Notes: generated from the sequence alone by a model not told the origin. A stretch of 64,000 nt of DNA from Halomonas sp. TA22 (GCF_013009075.1 NZ_CP053108.1:558001-622000), one strand, 5' to 3'. Numbered from the stretch's first letter, positions 24,827 through 33,952 are shown. Made by a program: numbers and translations.

Positions 24827-27800
24827 ATGTTCTCCAAGGTCCTGATCGCCAATCGCGGCGCCATCGCCGCCAGAATTCTACGTACCCTCAAACAGCTGGG
24901 CACCGGTTCGGTCGTCGTGTATGCCGAGGCCGATCGAGACGCCCCCTACGTCCATCAGGCCGACGAGGCGTGGTCGCTGGGTGAAGGCGGTGCCGCCGAC
25001 ACCTACCTGGATATCGGCAAGCTGATCGACATCGCCAGGCAGAGCGGCGCCGAGGCGGTGCATCCCGGCTACGGCTTTCTCTCCGAGAACACCCGCTTCA
25101 TCGCCGCCTGCGAGGCGGCCGGGCTGGCGTTTCTTGGCCCCACTGCCGATCAGATCCGCGATTTTGGCTTAAAACACGAGGCACGTGCCTTGGCCGAGCG
25201 TGCCGGCGTACCGTTGGTGCCGGGCTCCGGCCTTCTCGCCAGCGTCGAAGAGGCCGTTACCGAGGCTGCACGCATCGGCTATCCGGTGATGCTCAAGTCC
25301 ACCGCCGGCGGCGGCGGCATCGGCATGCAGGTCTGCGAGGATGCACCGGCCCTCGAGCGCGCCTTCGACTCGGTACGCGGCCTGGGCGAGCGCAACTTCG
25401 GCGATGGCAGCGTCTTCCTTGAAGCCTATATCGCCCGTGCGCGTCATCTCGAAGTGCAACTGTTCGGCGATGGCCGGGGTAAGGTCGTGGCACTCGGCGA
25501 ACGTGACTGCTCCACCCAGCGCCGTCACCAGAAGGTGCTCGAGGAGTGCCCGGCTCCCAACTTGCCCGAGCGCGTGCGCAGCGAGCTGCACGCCACCGCC
25601 GTGCGCCTGGGCGAGGCAGTCAATTACCGCAATGCCGGGACCGTGGAGTTCATTTACGATGCCGAGCGCAAGACATTCTACTTTCTCGAGGTCAACACTC
25701 GGCTGCAGGTCGAGCATGGTGTTACCGAGGAGGTGTATGGCGTGGATCTCGTTGAATGGATGGTGCGTCTCGGCGCCGACGAACTTCCCGATCTCGACAT
25801 ATTGACCCGAGACCTCGCCCCGCAAGGCCACGCCATCCAGGCGCGTCTCTACGCCGAGGACCCGAGCCACGATTTCCGCCCCAGCGCTGGGCTGCTCACC
25901 GAAGTGGCATTCCCCAAGACGCCAGGCCTGCGCGTCGATCATGCCATTGAGGCGGGGCTTGAGGTCTCGGCGCTGTTCGATCCGATGCTCGCCAAGATAA
26001 TCGTGCATGCCAAAGATCGCGATAACGCCATCGAGCGCCTGGCCGACGTGCTTGAGCAGTCCAGCGTCTATGGCATCGCCACCAACCGCCGCTGGCTCTC
26101 GCATGTGCTGCGTAATGCCCGCTTCCGGACGGCTGAGGTGCACACCCGTTGGCTGGGCGAACTCGACTGGGCGCCACCGGCCATCGAGGTGCTCAGCGCC
26201 GGCACCATGACCACGATCCAGGACTATCCCGGGCGCCAGGGGCATTGGGACGTGGGCGTGCCGCCCTCCGGCCCCTTCGACGACTGGTCGTTCCGCCTCG
26301 GCAACCGCCTGCTCGACAACCCGGCTGACGCCGCCGGGCTCGAGATCACCCTGACCGGCCCCACGCTGCGCTTTCATCGCGCCACCCAGATCGCGCTTGC
26401 CGGAGCAGAACTGCCCACCACCCTCGATGGCGACCCCGTGGCGTTCTGGCAGGTGCTCGACGTGCCCGCCGGAGCGACCCTCGCGCTGGGCAAGGCCAGC
26501 GCCGGTGCGCGTGCCTATCTACTGGTACGCGGCGGCATCGATTGCCCTGCCTACCTCGGTTCGAAAGCCACCTTCACCCTCGGCCAGTTCGGCGGCCACG
26601 CTGGGCGCGCCCTGCGCAGCGGCGACATGCTCGACCTGCCCGAGCTGGACGCTGCGCCGCCGCGTGCTCTGCCCGAGGCGCTCAAACCCCCAATCGGCGG
26701 CAAGGAGGCGAGCCATGACTGGGAGATCGCCGTGCTATACGGCCCGCATGGCGCGCCGGACTTCTTCACAGAAGCCGACATCGACACTTTCTTCGCCCAT
26801 GCCTGGGAAGTGCACTACAACTCCAGCCGCACCGGCGTGCGCCTGATCGGTCCGCGTCCCGAATGGGCACGTGCTGACGGCGGCGAGGCCGGCCTGCACC
26901 CCTCGAACATTCACGATAATGCCTACGCCTTCGGTACCATCGACTTCACCGGCGACATGCCGGTGATCCTCGGTCCCGATGGCCCCTCGCTGGGCGGCTT
27001 CGTCTGCCCCGCCACGGTGGTGCGCGCCGAGCGCTGGAAACTCGGCCAGCTCACCGCCGGCGACCGCATTCGCTTCGTGCCAGTGGATCTGGCCATCGCC
27101 CGCCAGTTGGAAGCGCGCCAGCAAGCCCAGCTCGCTTCCCTTAGCGAGCAGCCGGCCATCGCTGTCGAAGAACGTCGCGGCAGCCCCATTCTGCGCGACG
27201 TGCCGGCCGAGACTGCCGGCGAGCGCATCGTCTACCGCCGTGCCGGCGACGACTTCTTGCTGGTCGAGTTCGGTGCCATGGAGCTGGACATTGCGCTGCG
27301 CTTTCGTGCCCATGCCTGGATGCTATGGCTTCAGAAAAACGCGCTACCGGGCCTGCGTGAGCTGACGCCCGGCATTCGCTCGCTGCAGGTCCACTACGAA
27401 CCCAGCGAACTCGCGCTCGACAAGTTGCTTGCCCACCTGGAACGCGCCGAGCGCGAGCTGCGCGACGTCGAAGCACTCGAGGTCGAGGCGCGTACCGTGC
27501 ACCTGCCGCTCTCCTGGGACGATCCGGCCTGCCAGGAAGCCATCGACAAGTATCAGAGAAGCGTGCGCCCGGATGCGCCCTGGTGCCCAAGCAACCTGGA
27601 GTTCATTCGTCGTATCAATGGGCTGGATGCCATCGAGCAGGTGCGCGACATCGTTTTCAATGCCCGCTACCTGGTGATGGGCCTGGGCGACGTCTACCTC
27701 GGTGCACCGGTGGCCACGCCGCTCGACCCCTCCCAGCGACTGGTCACCACCAAGTACAACCCGGCACGCACCTGGACCGCCGAGAACTCGGTGGGCATCG

Positions 27801-28441
27801 GCGGCGCCTATCTGTGCGTCTACGGCATGGAAGGGCCCGGCGGCTATCAGTTCGTCGGCCGCACCCTGCAGATGTGGAACCGTTACCGCCAGACCGAATA
27901 TTTCGAGAGTCCCTGGCTGCTGCGCTTCTTCGATCAGCTGTGCTTCTTCGAGGTCAGCCACGAGGAGCTCACGCAGATTCGCCGTGACTTCCCCCATGGG
28001 CGCTATCCGCTCGAGATCGAGACCACGCACTTCAAACTCGCCGACTACCAGGCCGATATCGACGCCCGCGCCGAGAAGATTGCCGTGTTCCGGGAACGCC
28101 GCGAGACCGCCTTCCAGCAGGAGATGGCCAACTGGCGCGCCAGCGGCCAGCTCACCTTCGAAGACCAGGCCCCCGTGACCCTTGAGGCCGCCGAGCTTGG
28201 TGCGGGAGAGAGCGGCATCGACAGCCCCGTGACCGGCAGCCTGTGGAAGCTTCTGATCAGCGAGGGCGACTCGGTCGAAGCCGGCCAGGTCATCGCCCTG
28301 GTCGAATCGATGAAGATGGAGGTCGAGGTCACCGCCTTTCAGGCGGGCCGCGTGGCGCGGCTACCGATACACGAGGGAGCGGCCGTGGCCCCGGGCCAGC
28401 CACTGGTAATTCTGACCGCACTTGAGGAGGGCATGGCATGA
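24827..28441 (+). CDS. Biotin-dependent guanidine/urea carboxylase
   Basis: A 1204-residue multidomain enzyme. Biotin carboxylase spans about residues 1-450 (IANRGAIAARILRT start; ATP loop TAGGGGIGMQ near residues 163-172). The carboxyltransferase, of KipI/KipA-like fold, follows at about 455-1110 (GVPPSGPFDDWSF; NIHDNAYAFGTIDFTGDMP). The C-terminal biotinyl domain has VESMKMEVE with biotin-accepting Lys1163. It uses ATP and bicarbonate to carboxylate guanidine or urea. Asp706 in TIDFTGD sits, by my recollection, at the Asn/Asp position that separates urea from guanidine carboxylases; Asp would favour guanidine. The riboswitch and UAAP pair agree. Length is typical for the form without fused allophanate hydrolase. 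Confidence 0.93.
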   Translation: MFSKVLIANRGAIAARILRTLKQLGTGSVVVYAEADRDAPYVHQADEAWSLGEGGAADTYLDIGKLIDIARQSGAEAVHPGYGFLSENTRFIAACEAAGLAFLGPTADQIRDFGLKHEARALAERAGVPLVPGSGLLASVEEAVTEAARIGYPVMLKSTAGGGGIGMQVCEDAPALERAFDSVRGLGERNFGDGSVFLEAYIARARHLEVQLFGDGRGKVVALGERDCSTQRRHQKVLEECPAPNLPERVRSELHATAVRLGEAVNYRNAGTVEFIYDAERKTFYFLEVNTRLQVEHGVTEEVYGVDLVEWMVRLGADELPDLDILTRDLAPQGHAIQARLYAEDPSHDFRPSAGLLTEVAFPKTPGLRVDHAIEAGLEVSALFDPMLAKIIVHAKDRDNAIERLADVLEQSSVYGIATNRRWLSHVLRNARFRTAEVHTRWLGELDWAPPAIEVLSAGTMTTIQDYPGRQGHWDVGVPPSGPFDDWSFRLGNRLLDNPADAAGLEITLTGPTLRFHRATQIALAGAELPTTLDGDPVAFWQVLDVPAGATLALGKASAGARAYLLVRGGIDCPAYLGSKATFTLGQFGGHAGRALRSGDMLDLPELDAAPPRALPEALKPPIGGKEASHDWEIAVLYGPHGAPDFFTEADIDTFFAHAWEVHYNSSRTGVRLIGPRPEWARADGGEAGLHPSNIHDNAYAFGTIDFTGDMPVILGPDGPSLGGFVCPATVVRAERWKLGQLTAGDRIRFVPVDLAIARQLEARQQAQLASLSEQPAIAVEERRGSPILRDVPAETAGERIVYRRAGDDFLLVEFGAMELDIALRFRAHAWMLWLQKNALPGLRELTPGIRSLQVHYEPSELALDKLLAHLERAERELRDVEALEVEARTVHLPLSWDDPACQEAIDKYQRSVRPDAPWCPSNLEFIRRINGLDAIEQVRDIVFNARYLVMGLGDVYLGAPVATPLDPSQRLVTTKYNPARTWTAENSVGIGGAYLCVYGMEGPGGYQFVGRTLQMWNRYRQTEYFESPWLLRFFDQLCFFEVSHEELTQIRRDFPHGRYPLEIETTHFKLADYQADIDARAEKIAVFRERRETAFQQEMANWRASGQLTFEDQAPVTLEAAELGAGESGIDSPVTGSLWKLLISEGDSVEAGQVIALVESMKMEVEVTAFQAGRVARLPIHEGAAVAPGQPLVILTALEEGMA

Positions 28442-29505
28442 GCGCACCGCAACCCGATACCCGCCTGGAGGAGTTCCAATCCATCCCGGTGATCGATATC
28501 CAGGCGCTGCTCGGCGATGACATCGAGGCCCGCCAGGCAGTCGCCAGCGAGCTCGGCCGTGCCGCTCGCGAGGTCGGTTTCTTCCAGATTGTCGGCCACG
28601 GCATTTCCCGAGCAATGCGGAAAAACCTGATCGAGCAAGCCAAGGCATTTTTTGCCCAGCCGCTCGACGCCAAGATGATGCGCTACATCGGTAATTACGA
28701 TCATCACCGCGGCTATGTACCCCAAGGGGAGGAGGCACCCGACCCCAACAAGCGCGACCTCAAGGAAGCCTTCGACCTGGCCTTCGAACTGCCCGCCGAC
28801 GACCCGGGCGTGCGCGCCGGCACCCCGCTGCTCGGCCCCAACCCCTGGCCGGATCTTGACGGCTTCCGCGAGCCCGTCGAAGCGTATTATCAGGCCACCT
28901 ACCAGGTCGGGCGGGCGTTGATGCGCGGCTTCGCGCTGACGCTCGGCCTGCCAGAAGAGCACTTTCTGCGTTACGTCAACAAGCCACCCAGTCAGCTGCG
29001 CTTGATCCACTACCCCTTCGACCCCCATGCCGAGGATGTTCAGGGCATCGGCGCGCACACCGACTACGAGTGCTTCACTCTGCTGCTGCCCACCGCACCC
29101 GGGCTCGAGGTGATGAACGGTGCCGGCGAATGGATCGAGGTGCCCTACCGCGATGACGCCTTGGTGATCAATATTGGCGACATGCTGGAGATCTGGACCA
29201 ACGGTGAGTTCGTCGCCACCTCGCACCGGGTACGCAAGGTGAAGGAGGAGCGCTATTCGTTTCCGCTGTTCTTCGCCTGCGACTACCACACCGTGGTGGC
29301 ACCGTTGCCCGAACTGGTGGCACGACACGGCGGCGAGCCCCGCTACGCTCCACTCAAGGCCGGCGATCATCTCTATGCCCAAACCATCCAGACCTTCCGC
29401 TACCTGCAACAGCGCCTGGCGCGCGGTGAGATCGACCTGCCCGAAGGCGCACGAAATGTGGGCACTCTCGGCCAGCACGGTCGCCATCAGGAGGCAGACA
29501 CATGA
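28438..29505 (+). CDS. 2-oxoglutarate/Fe(II)-dependent oxygenase, isopenicillin-N-synthase family
   Basis: A 355-residue 2-ODD protein with an N-terminal DIOX_N part (IPVIDIQALLG ... REVGFFQIVGHGIS) and a C-terminal jelly roll. Iron ligands are visible: His207 and Asp209 in GAHTDYE and His263 in TSHRV; Arg272 and Ser274 in RYS should bind 2-oxoglutarate. It overlaps the carboxylase stop and the next start as ATGA, so it is translated with the pathway. Homologous plant and cyanobacterial oxygenases and ethylene-forming enzyme release guanidine from homoarginine or arginine. Generating guanidine from a guanidino compound is a reasonable hypothesis. The actual substrate is unknown. Confidence 0.88.
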   Translation: MSAPQPDTRLEEFQSIPVIDIQALLGDDIEARQAVASELGRAAREVGFFQIVGHGISRAMRKNLIEQAKAFFAQPLDAKMMRYIGNYDHHRGYVPQGEEAPDPNKRDLKEAFDLAFELPADDPGVRAGTPLLGPNPWPDLDGFREPVEAYYQATYQVGRALMRGFALTLGLPEEHFLRYVNKPPSQLRLIHYPFDPHAEDVQGIGAHTDYECFTLLLPTAPGLEVMNGAGEWIEVPYRDDALVINIGDMLEIWTNGEFVATSHRVRKVKEERYSFPLFFACDYHTVVAPLPELVARHGGEPRYAPLKAGDHLYAQTIQTFRYLQQRLARGEIDLPEGARNVGTLGQHGRHQEADT

Positions 29506-30200
29506 GTGTCGCCTGGCCCAACCTCCCGACGGCTTATCGCGGCGTGTGGAAGCGTACCCTGTATGCCGAGCCCAGCGCGCCGCCTCATACCCAGCTCGAC
29601 ACCACCACCCAGGTGATCTGGCTGCAGACGTCGAGCTGGCATGCCGACCTGCGCCTGCCCGCCGAGCGCCCCGACTTCACCGGCGTCAGCGGCCTCGCCG
29701 GCTGCTCACGCGAGCAGCTTATCTGGCTCGCCAGCCTAACGGCCTTCGCCGGGCTGACCCAGGTGGAGGGCGAGCTTTGCAGCTGGCATCGCCTGGCCGA
29801 CCTCGCTCCGAGCCTTGAGCGCGACGTCGGCGCGATGCGCTTTCTCGACACCAACGCACTGGAGGAGCGCCATCCGTACGGCCACTATCTGGAGCACTGG
29901 GAACGATTAGCAAGCACCGGCGAAGAGCATCTGATCCTCAATGACAGGGGTCTGCCGACCTGGATGCAGCTCGGCGATCATGCCATCGCCATCGTGCACC
30001 GACCGTCTGGCCCGGGTGTCGAGGCTCTGTTCACGCCACCAGAACGCCTCGATGACGACACCCTGCGTTGGCGCGCAAGCCTGCGTTTGGACTACCTGTG
30101 CCGAGAGACCGACGGCTGGCGCGTGACGCTCTCGACTCATCCCTGGCGGGAAGAATTGACTTGTCGCCACTCCGTTTTGACCGAAGGACATGCCTCATGA
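29502..30200 (+). CDS. Conserved protein of unassigned function in the guanidine operon
   Basis: A 232-residue soluble protein with no signal peptide. Recognisable features are a Trp-rich first half (YRGVWKRT; VIWLQTSSWHADLR; ERPDFTGVSGLAGCS; FAGLTQVEG...WHR) and a second half of alternating strands (DHAIAIVHRP). The pattern suggests a lipocalin/calycin-like barrel, possibly related to the yeast HRI1 fold; that is a guess from motif memory. ATGA overlaps on both sides bind it tightly to the oxygenase and allophanate hydrolase. A barrel of this size could bind a small ligand such as an oxygenase substrate or product. I do not assign a function. Confidence 0.7.
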   Translation: MSVAWPNLPTAYRGVWKRTLYAEPSAPPHTQLDTTTQVIWLQTSSWHADLRLPAERPDFTGVSGLAGCSREQLIWLASLTAFAGLTQVEGELCSWHRLADLAPSLERDVGAMRFLDTNALEERHPYGHYLEHWERLASTGEEHLILNDRGLPTWMQLGDHAIAIVHRPSGPGVEALFTPPERLDDDTLRWRASLRLDYLCRETDGWRVTLSTHPWREELTCRHSVLTEGHAS

Positions 30201-32017
30201 GCGCTCAACGCCTGGATATCAACTCCCTGCACGCTGCCTATCGTCGCGGCGAATTCACCCCGAAGTCACTCATCGACACCTTGCTCACCGAGGCTGACGA
30301 GCGAGGACACGACCCGGCCTGGATCACCCGCCTGTCCCGCGAGCAGGTCGCACCCTATCTCGCCCGCCTGGAGAGCGAATCGCCGGACACTCTGCCGCTT
30401 TACGGCATCCCTTTTGCGATCAAGGACAATATCGACCTGGCGGGCGTGCCGACCACCGCCGGCTGCCCCGCCTTTGCCTATACCCCGGATGAGCATGCCT
30501 TCGTGGTGAAGCAGTTGATCGATGCCGGCGCCATTCCGCTGGGCAAGACCAACCTAGATCAGTTCGCCACCGGCCTGGTCGGCGAGCGAGCGCTCGACGT
30601 CTATGGCGTACCGGGCAACGCCTTCGATGCCGACTACATTCCCGGCGGCTCGAGCAGCGGCTCTGCGGTGGTGACCGCCGCCGCCCAGGTGAGCTTCGCG
30701 CTGGGGACCGACACTGCCGGCTCGGGGCGCGTTCCGGCCTGCTTCCATAACCTGTTCGGCGTCAAGCCCAGTCTGGGGCTTCTCAGCACCCGCGGCGTGG
30801 TGCCGGCCTGTGCCACGCTCGACACCATCAGCCTGTTTGCGCTGAGTGCCGACGATGCCCAGGCCGTATTCAGGGTGGCCAGTGCCTTCGACCCCGAGTG
30901 CGCCTGGTCGAGGCGACACGATTTCGCCGTGCACTGCAAGCGCTACGGTCAGACGCCCTCGCGTTTTCGCTTCGGCGTGCCGCCCGAAGCGCAGTGGCAT
31001 ACCGACGAGGCGTACACGACCGGCATGCACGCAGCGATCGCCGAATTCGAGGCCCTGGGCGGCGAAAAAGTCGAGCTCGACTGCTCCTCGCTGCTCGCCG
31101 CCGCCCGGCTGCTCTACGAGGGCCCTTGGGTCGCCGAGCGCTATCACGCCATTCGTGACCTGCTCGCAAGTAATCCCAACGCCGTGCATCCGGTAACCCA
31201 CCAGATCACCGAAGGCGGCGCCACGCCGCTCGCCGTGGATGCCTTCGACGCCCGCTACCAGCTCGCCGAGTACAAGCGTCAGGCCGACGCCCTGCTGGCC
31301 GAGGTGGATGTGATGCTCTCGCCCACCACCGTGACCCACCCCACCAAGCTGGAAGTGGCGGATAATCCGATCGGCGTGAACTCGCGACTCGGCACCTGGA
31401 CCAACTTCATGAACCTGCTCGATTACAGCGCCCTTGCCGTACCCACCGGGTTCACCGAGTCCGGCCTGCCCTTCGGCGTGACGCTGTTCGGTGCGGCATT
31501 CGACGATCTCAAGCTGCTCTCGCTCGGCCGCGCCCTGGAGGCCCGGTTGATGCTGCCGCTGGGCGCGACCACGCTTGCGCGTACCGCCTTGGACGATCTC
31601 GCACCGGCCCAGGATGGCACGCTGGAACTGGCGGTATGTGGTGCGCATCTTGATGGCCTTCCGCTCAACCATCAACTCACCCAGCGTGGCGGCGTACTGG
31701 TCGAGGTAGCCGCAAGTGCGCCGCGCTACCGCCTCTACGCCCTCGCCGGCGGCCCGCCTGCACGGCCGGCGATGGTGCGAGACGAATACAAGGGCGCCGC
31801 CATTGAGGTAGAGGTGTGGCGACTGCCCATCGAGACGCTCGGTAGCTTGCTCTCCGGGATTCCAGCCCCGCTCGGCCTAGGGCAGGTGGAACTGGCCGGC
31901 GGCGAGTGGAAAACCGGTTTCATCTGCGCCGAAGGCGCACTGCATGAAGGTGGAGATGCCCAGGAGGTCACTCAATATGGCGGGTGGAGAGGGTGGCTTG
32001 CCAGCCAGTCCAAGTGA
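30197..32017 (+). CDS. atzF: Allophanate hydrolase
   Basis: A 606-residue amidase-signature enzyme with the C-terminal extension typical of AtzF. The Ser-cisSer-Lys triad can be placed at Lys76 (AIKDNID), Ser152 (GGSSSGS) and Ser176 (DTAGSGR). The amidase domain runs to about residue 450, and the second domain (about 470-606) handles the N-carboxy product in known AtzF enzymes. It converts allophanate to ammonia and CO2, the last step of the guanidine or urea carboxylase route. The start at 30197 overlaps the previous stop as ATGA; upstream in-frame sequence is shadow coding. Confidence 0.93.
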   Translation: MSAQRLDINSLHAAYRRGEFTPKSLIDTLLTEADERGHDPAWITRLSREQVAPYLARLESESPDTLPLYGIPFAIKDNIDLAGVPTTAGCPAFAYTPDEHAFVVKQLIDAGAIPLGKTNLDQFATGLVGERALDVYGVPGNAFDADYIPGGSSSGSAVVTAAAQVSFALGTDTAGSGRVPACFHNLFGVKPSLGLLSTRGVVPACATLDTISLFALSADDAQAVFRVASAFDPECAWSRRHDFAVHCKRYGQTPSRFRFGVPPEAQWHTDEAYTTGMHAAIAEFEALGGEKVELDCSSLLAAARLLYEGPWVAERYHAIRDLLASNPNAVHPVTHQITEGGATPLAVDAFDARYQLAEYKRQADALLAEVDVMLSPTTVTHPTKLEVADNPIGVNSRLGTWTNFMNLLDYSALAVPTGFTESGLPFGVTLFGAAFDDLKLLSLGRALEARLMLPLGATTLARTALDDLAPAQDGTLELAVCGAHLDGLPLNHQLTQRGGVLVEVAASAPRYRLYALAGGPPARPAMVRDEYKGAAIEVEVWRLPIETLGSLLSGIPAPLGLGQVELAGGEWKTGFICAEGALHEGGDAQEVTQYGGWRGWLASQSK

Positions 32018-32018
32018 A

Positions 32019-32051
32019 ATGACTCTGCCCAGCATCGCTGGGCAGAGTCAT
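32019..32051. terminator. Perfect 15-bp inverted repeat between convergent genes
   Basis: ATGACTCTGCCCAGC, a 3-base loop, then the exact complement. It ends the guanidine operon and faces the leftward GST genes. No U-tract follows on either strand, so termination may be less efficient or Rho-assisted. Confidence 0.65.
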
Positions 32052-32080
32052 GCAAAGGCAGCAACTTACAGGGGAGTCGC

Positions 32081-32770
32081 CTAGCGCTGCCCAAACAGAT
32101 GGCGACGCGCCTCATCGTCCATCTTCACGTTGTTGTCAGGATTGATGTCGTCCACCAGCGCATAGGCGCGCTTGACGGCGGGACGCGCCTCGATCGTGCG
32201 AAACCAGCGCAGCACGTTGGGGAAGTCCTCGATATCCTGACCCTGGTTTTCATAGGGCTTGATCCAGGGCCAGATCGCCATGTCGGCTATCGAATACTCC
32301 TCGCCGCCCACGAACGCATTCTCGTCGAGGCGCTTGTCGAGCACGGCGTATAGGCGCGCAGTCTCGTTGATGTAACGCTCGATGGCATACTCGATTTTCT
32401 GCGGCGCGTAATTGCGAAAGTGATGATTCTGGCCAGCCATGGGGCCAAGTCCGCCCATCTGCCAGTAGAGCCACTGCAGGATCACATAGCGCTCGCGCCC
32501 CTCCCTTGGCAGAAACTTGCCACTCTTGTCGGCCAGGTATTCAAGTATCGCCCCGGATTCGAACAGGGGTAACGGCTGTCCCCCATCCAGCGGTTTCTTA
32601 TCGACAATGGCAGGAATCCGGTTGTTGGGGGCTATCTCCAGAAACTCGGCTGCAAACTGCTCTCCCCGCCCGATATTGATCGGCTTGAGGCGATACTCAA
32701 GGCCCGCCTCCTCGAGGAAGATCGTGACCTTGTGACCGTTGGGCGTCGTCCAATAGTAAAGATCGATCAT
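32081..32770 (-). CDS. Glutathione S-transferase, YfcG/Nu-class-like
   Basis: A 229-residue GST. The N-terminal thioredoxin-fold half has the TTPNGHKVTIFLEE segment (Thr-Pro-Asn instead of Cys), the NNRIPAIVD cis-Pro region and FESGAILEYLAD for glutathione binding. The helical half follows from about residue 95. Nu-class members such as YfcG reduce disulfides with glutathione. AGGAGG precedes ATG 32770; an upstream in-frame start is less likely. It is probably co-transcribed with the GST gene upstream (78-base gap). Confidence 0.88.
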   Translation of the reverse strand: MIDLYYWTTPNGHKVTIFLEEAGLEYRLKPINIGRGEQFAAEFLEIAPNNRIPAIVDKKPLDGGQPLPLFESGAILEYLADKSGKFLPREGRERYVILQWLYWQMGGLGPMAGQNHHFRNYAPQKIEYAIERYINETARLYAVLDKRLDENAFVGGEEYSIADMAIWPWIKPYENQGQDIEDFPNVLRWFRTIEARPAVKRAYALVDDINPDNNVKMDDEARRHLFGQR

Positions 32771-32848
32771 GCGAACCTCCTGTTGCTCGTCATTGATACC
32801 TCTCGCCCTATGCACCTCATCATGGCACATCGCCACCGTTTGAGTGAC

Positions 32849-33556
32849 TCAGCGATAGGCACCCTTCACATCGGTGATACGCATCGCCTCCCGGCCCAGG
32901 CCGCCATGGAGATCGAGCATTCTCTCGAGCCAGGCATAGACCGGATCGGCGTTCGAGACGAGATCCGCCGTCGACACCACACGAGCCCACATGAAGCTGC
33001 CAACGACCAGGTAGTCGGCCGCCGCCGGGGCATCGCCATCGAGAAAGTCGGATTCGGCAAGTCGGCCACGCATTGGCTCCAGCGCCTGATCGAGCATCGA
33101 CAACCCCTTGCTCGGCGAGTGCAGGTCCTCAAGGCTGCGCCCGAAGCGCTTCTCCCGGCTCTCACGGAAGTAGTCGCGATCCTCCGGGGCAATGGCATTC
33201 AACAGATCCATGACGATGGTGCGCATGATCGCCGGGGCGAGCGAGCGTTCAGCATAGAACTTGAAGAAGCGGGCCCGGGCTTCGGCGTCGACACCGCCCA
33301 GCAGCGGCTTGTCGGGATAGTTACGATCCAGGTAGCGCAGGATCTCGTAGCTGTCGGACACCACCTCCTCGCCATCGACCATTACGGGCACGGTACTCTG
33401 CCCTGAGAATTCGAGAGCCTGCTTTTCACTAAAGCGCCAAGGACGGGTCTGGTAATCGAGCCCTTTGTGAGCAAGCGCGAACTTCACCCGCCAGCAGTAC
33501 GGAGAAAACCGCAACCCATCATCGACACCACTAAGGTCGTATAGCAAACGGGACAT
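32849..33556 (-). CDS. Glutathione S-transferase family protein
   Basis: A 235-residue GST with a divergent N-terminus (RFSPYCWRVKFALAHKGLDY) carrying a Cys near the thioredoxin-like active site, the STVPVMVDGE cis-Pro segment and a C-terminal helical domain. It resembles beta-etherase/LigE-like or general GST_N_3 proteins. AAGGAAAAG lies before the ATG. Detoxification or a glutathione-dependent step is likely; the substrate is unknown. Confidence 0.82.
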   Translation of the reverse strand: MSRLLYDLSGVDDGLRFSPYCWRVKFALAHKGLDYQTRPWRFSEKQALEFSGQSTVPVMVDGEEVVSDSYEILRYLDRNYPDKPLLGGVDAEARARFFKFYAERSLAPAIMRTIVMDLLNAIAPEDRDYFRESREKRFGRSLEDLHSPSKGLSMLDQALEPMRGRLAESDFLDGDAPAAADYLVVGSFMWARVVSTADLVSNADPVYAWLERMLDLHGGLGREAMRITDVKGAYR

Positions 33557-33952
33557 ATTCTTTTCCTTTTCTCAAAGCGTATTTATTACATCACGCCACT
33601 TTTCATCATTGCCACTTGGCGGTGTTTAAAGGCTATGTTGCCAGCCTACTCCTTGTTGTCCATTAGTCGAACGAAAAGCGGGAAATAGAGCAAAAAAAGC
33701 CTACAAATCCGCCATACAAACCTGCATAAATTATTTAAAAACAAATAATTATTGTTATTCACATATGACTACACTGCGCTGGTAATACCAATTATCCAAG
33801 TGTAGTCAAAGCCCCCTCTATCCGCTTATCTTGCCCTTGTCACCGCAGGGTTTCACTTGCCAAAAAACATGACAGCAAAGCCGGCTACCACTACTACCCG
33901 GACCACTTGAGCAGAACGACATGCCGAATAAAGCCAAGAGGAAGACTCCCTC
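33557..33952. other. Divergent promoter region between the GST genes and lldP
   Basis: A 396-base AT-richer region without a gene. It contains the nested palindrome at 33766-33808 and AT-rich runs (ATTATTTAAAAACAAATAAT) at about 33730-33750 that could hold promoter elements. The long leader to lldP has no riboswitch I recognise. Confidence 0.6.
33766..33808. promoter_or_regulatory. Nested palindrome (candidate FCD-GntR operator) before lldP
   Basis: TGGTAATACCA (33780-33790) has the TGGT-N3-ACCA form of LldR/PdhR/GlcC-type sites. It is enclosed by a perfect 10-base inverted repeat, TGACTACACT (33766-33775) and AGTGTAGTCA (33799-33808). A similar TGGTCAGACCA lies before the glycolate operon at 48115-48125. 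Confidence 0.55.

Noticed and set aside
25169-28030. Long minus-strand frames opposite the guanidine carboxylase
   Set aside because: They mirror the codon pattern of the carboxylase and have no recognisable domains.
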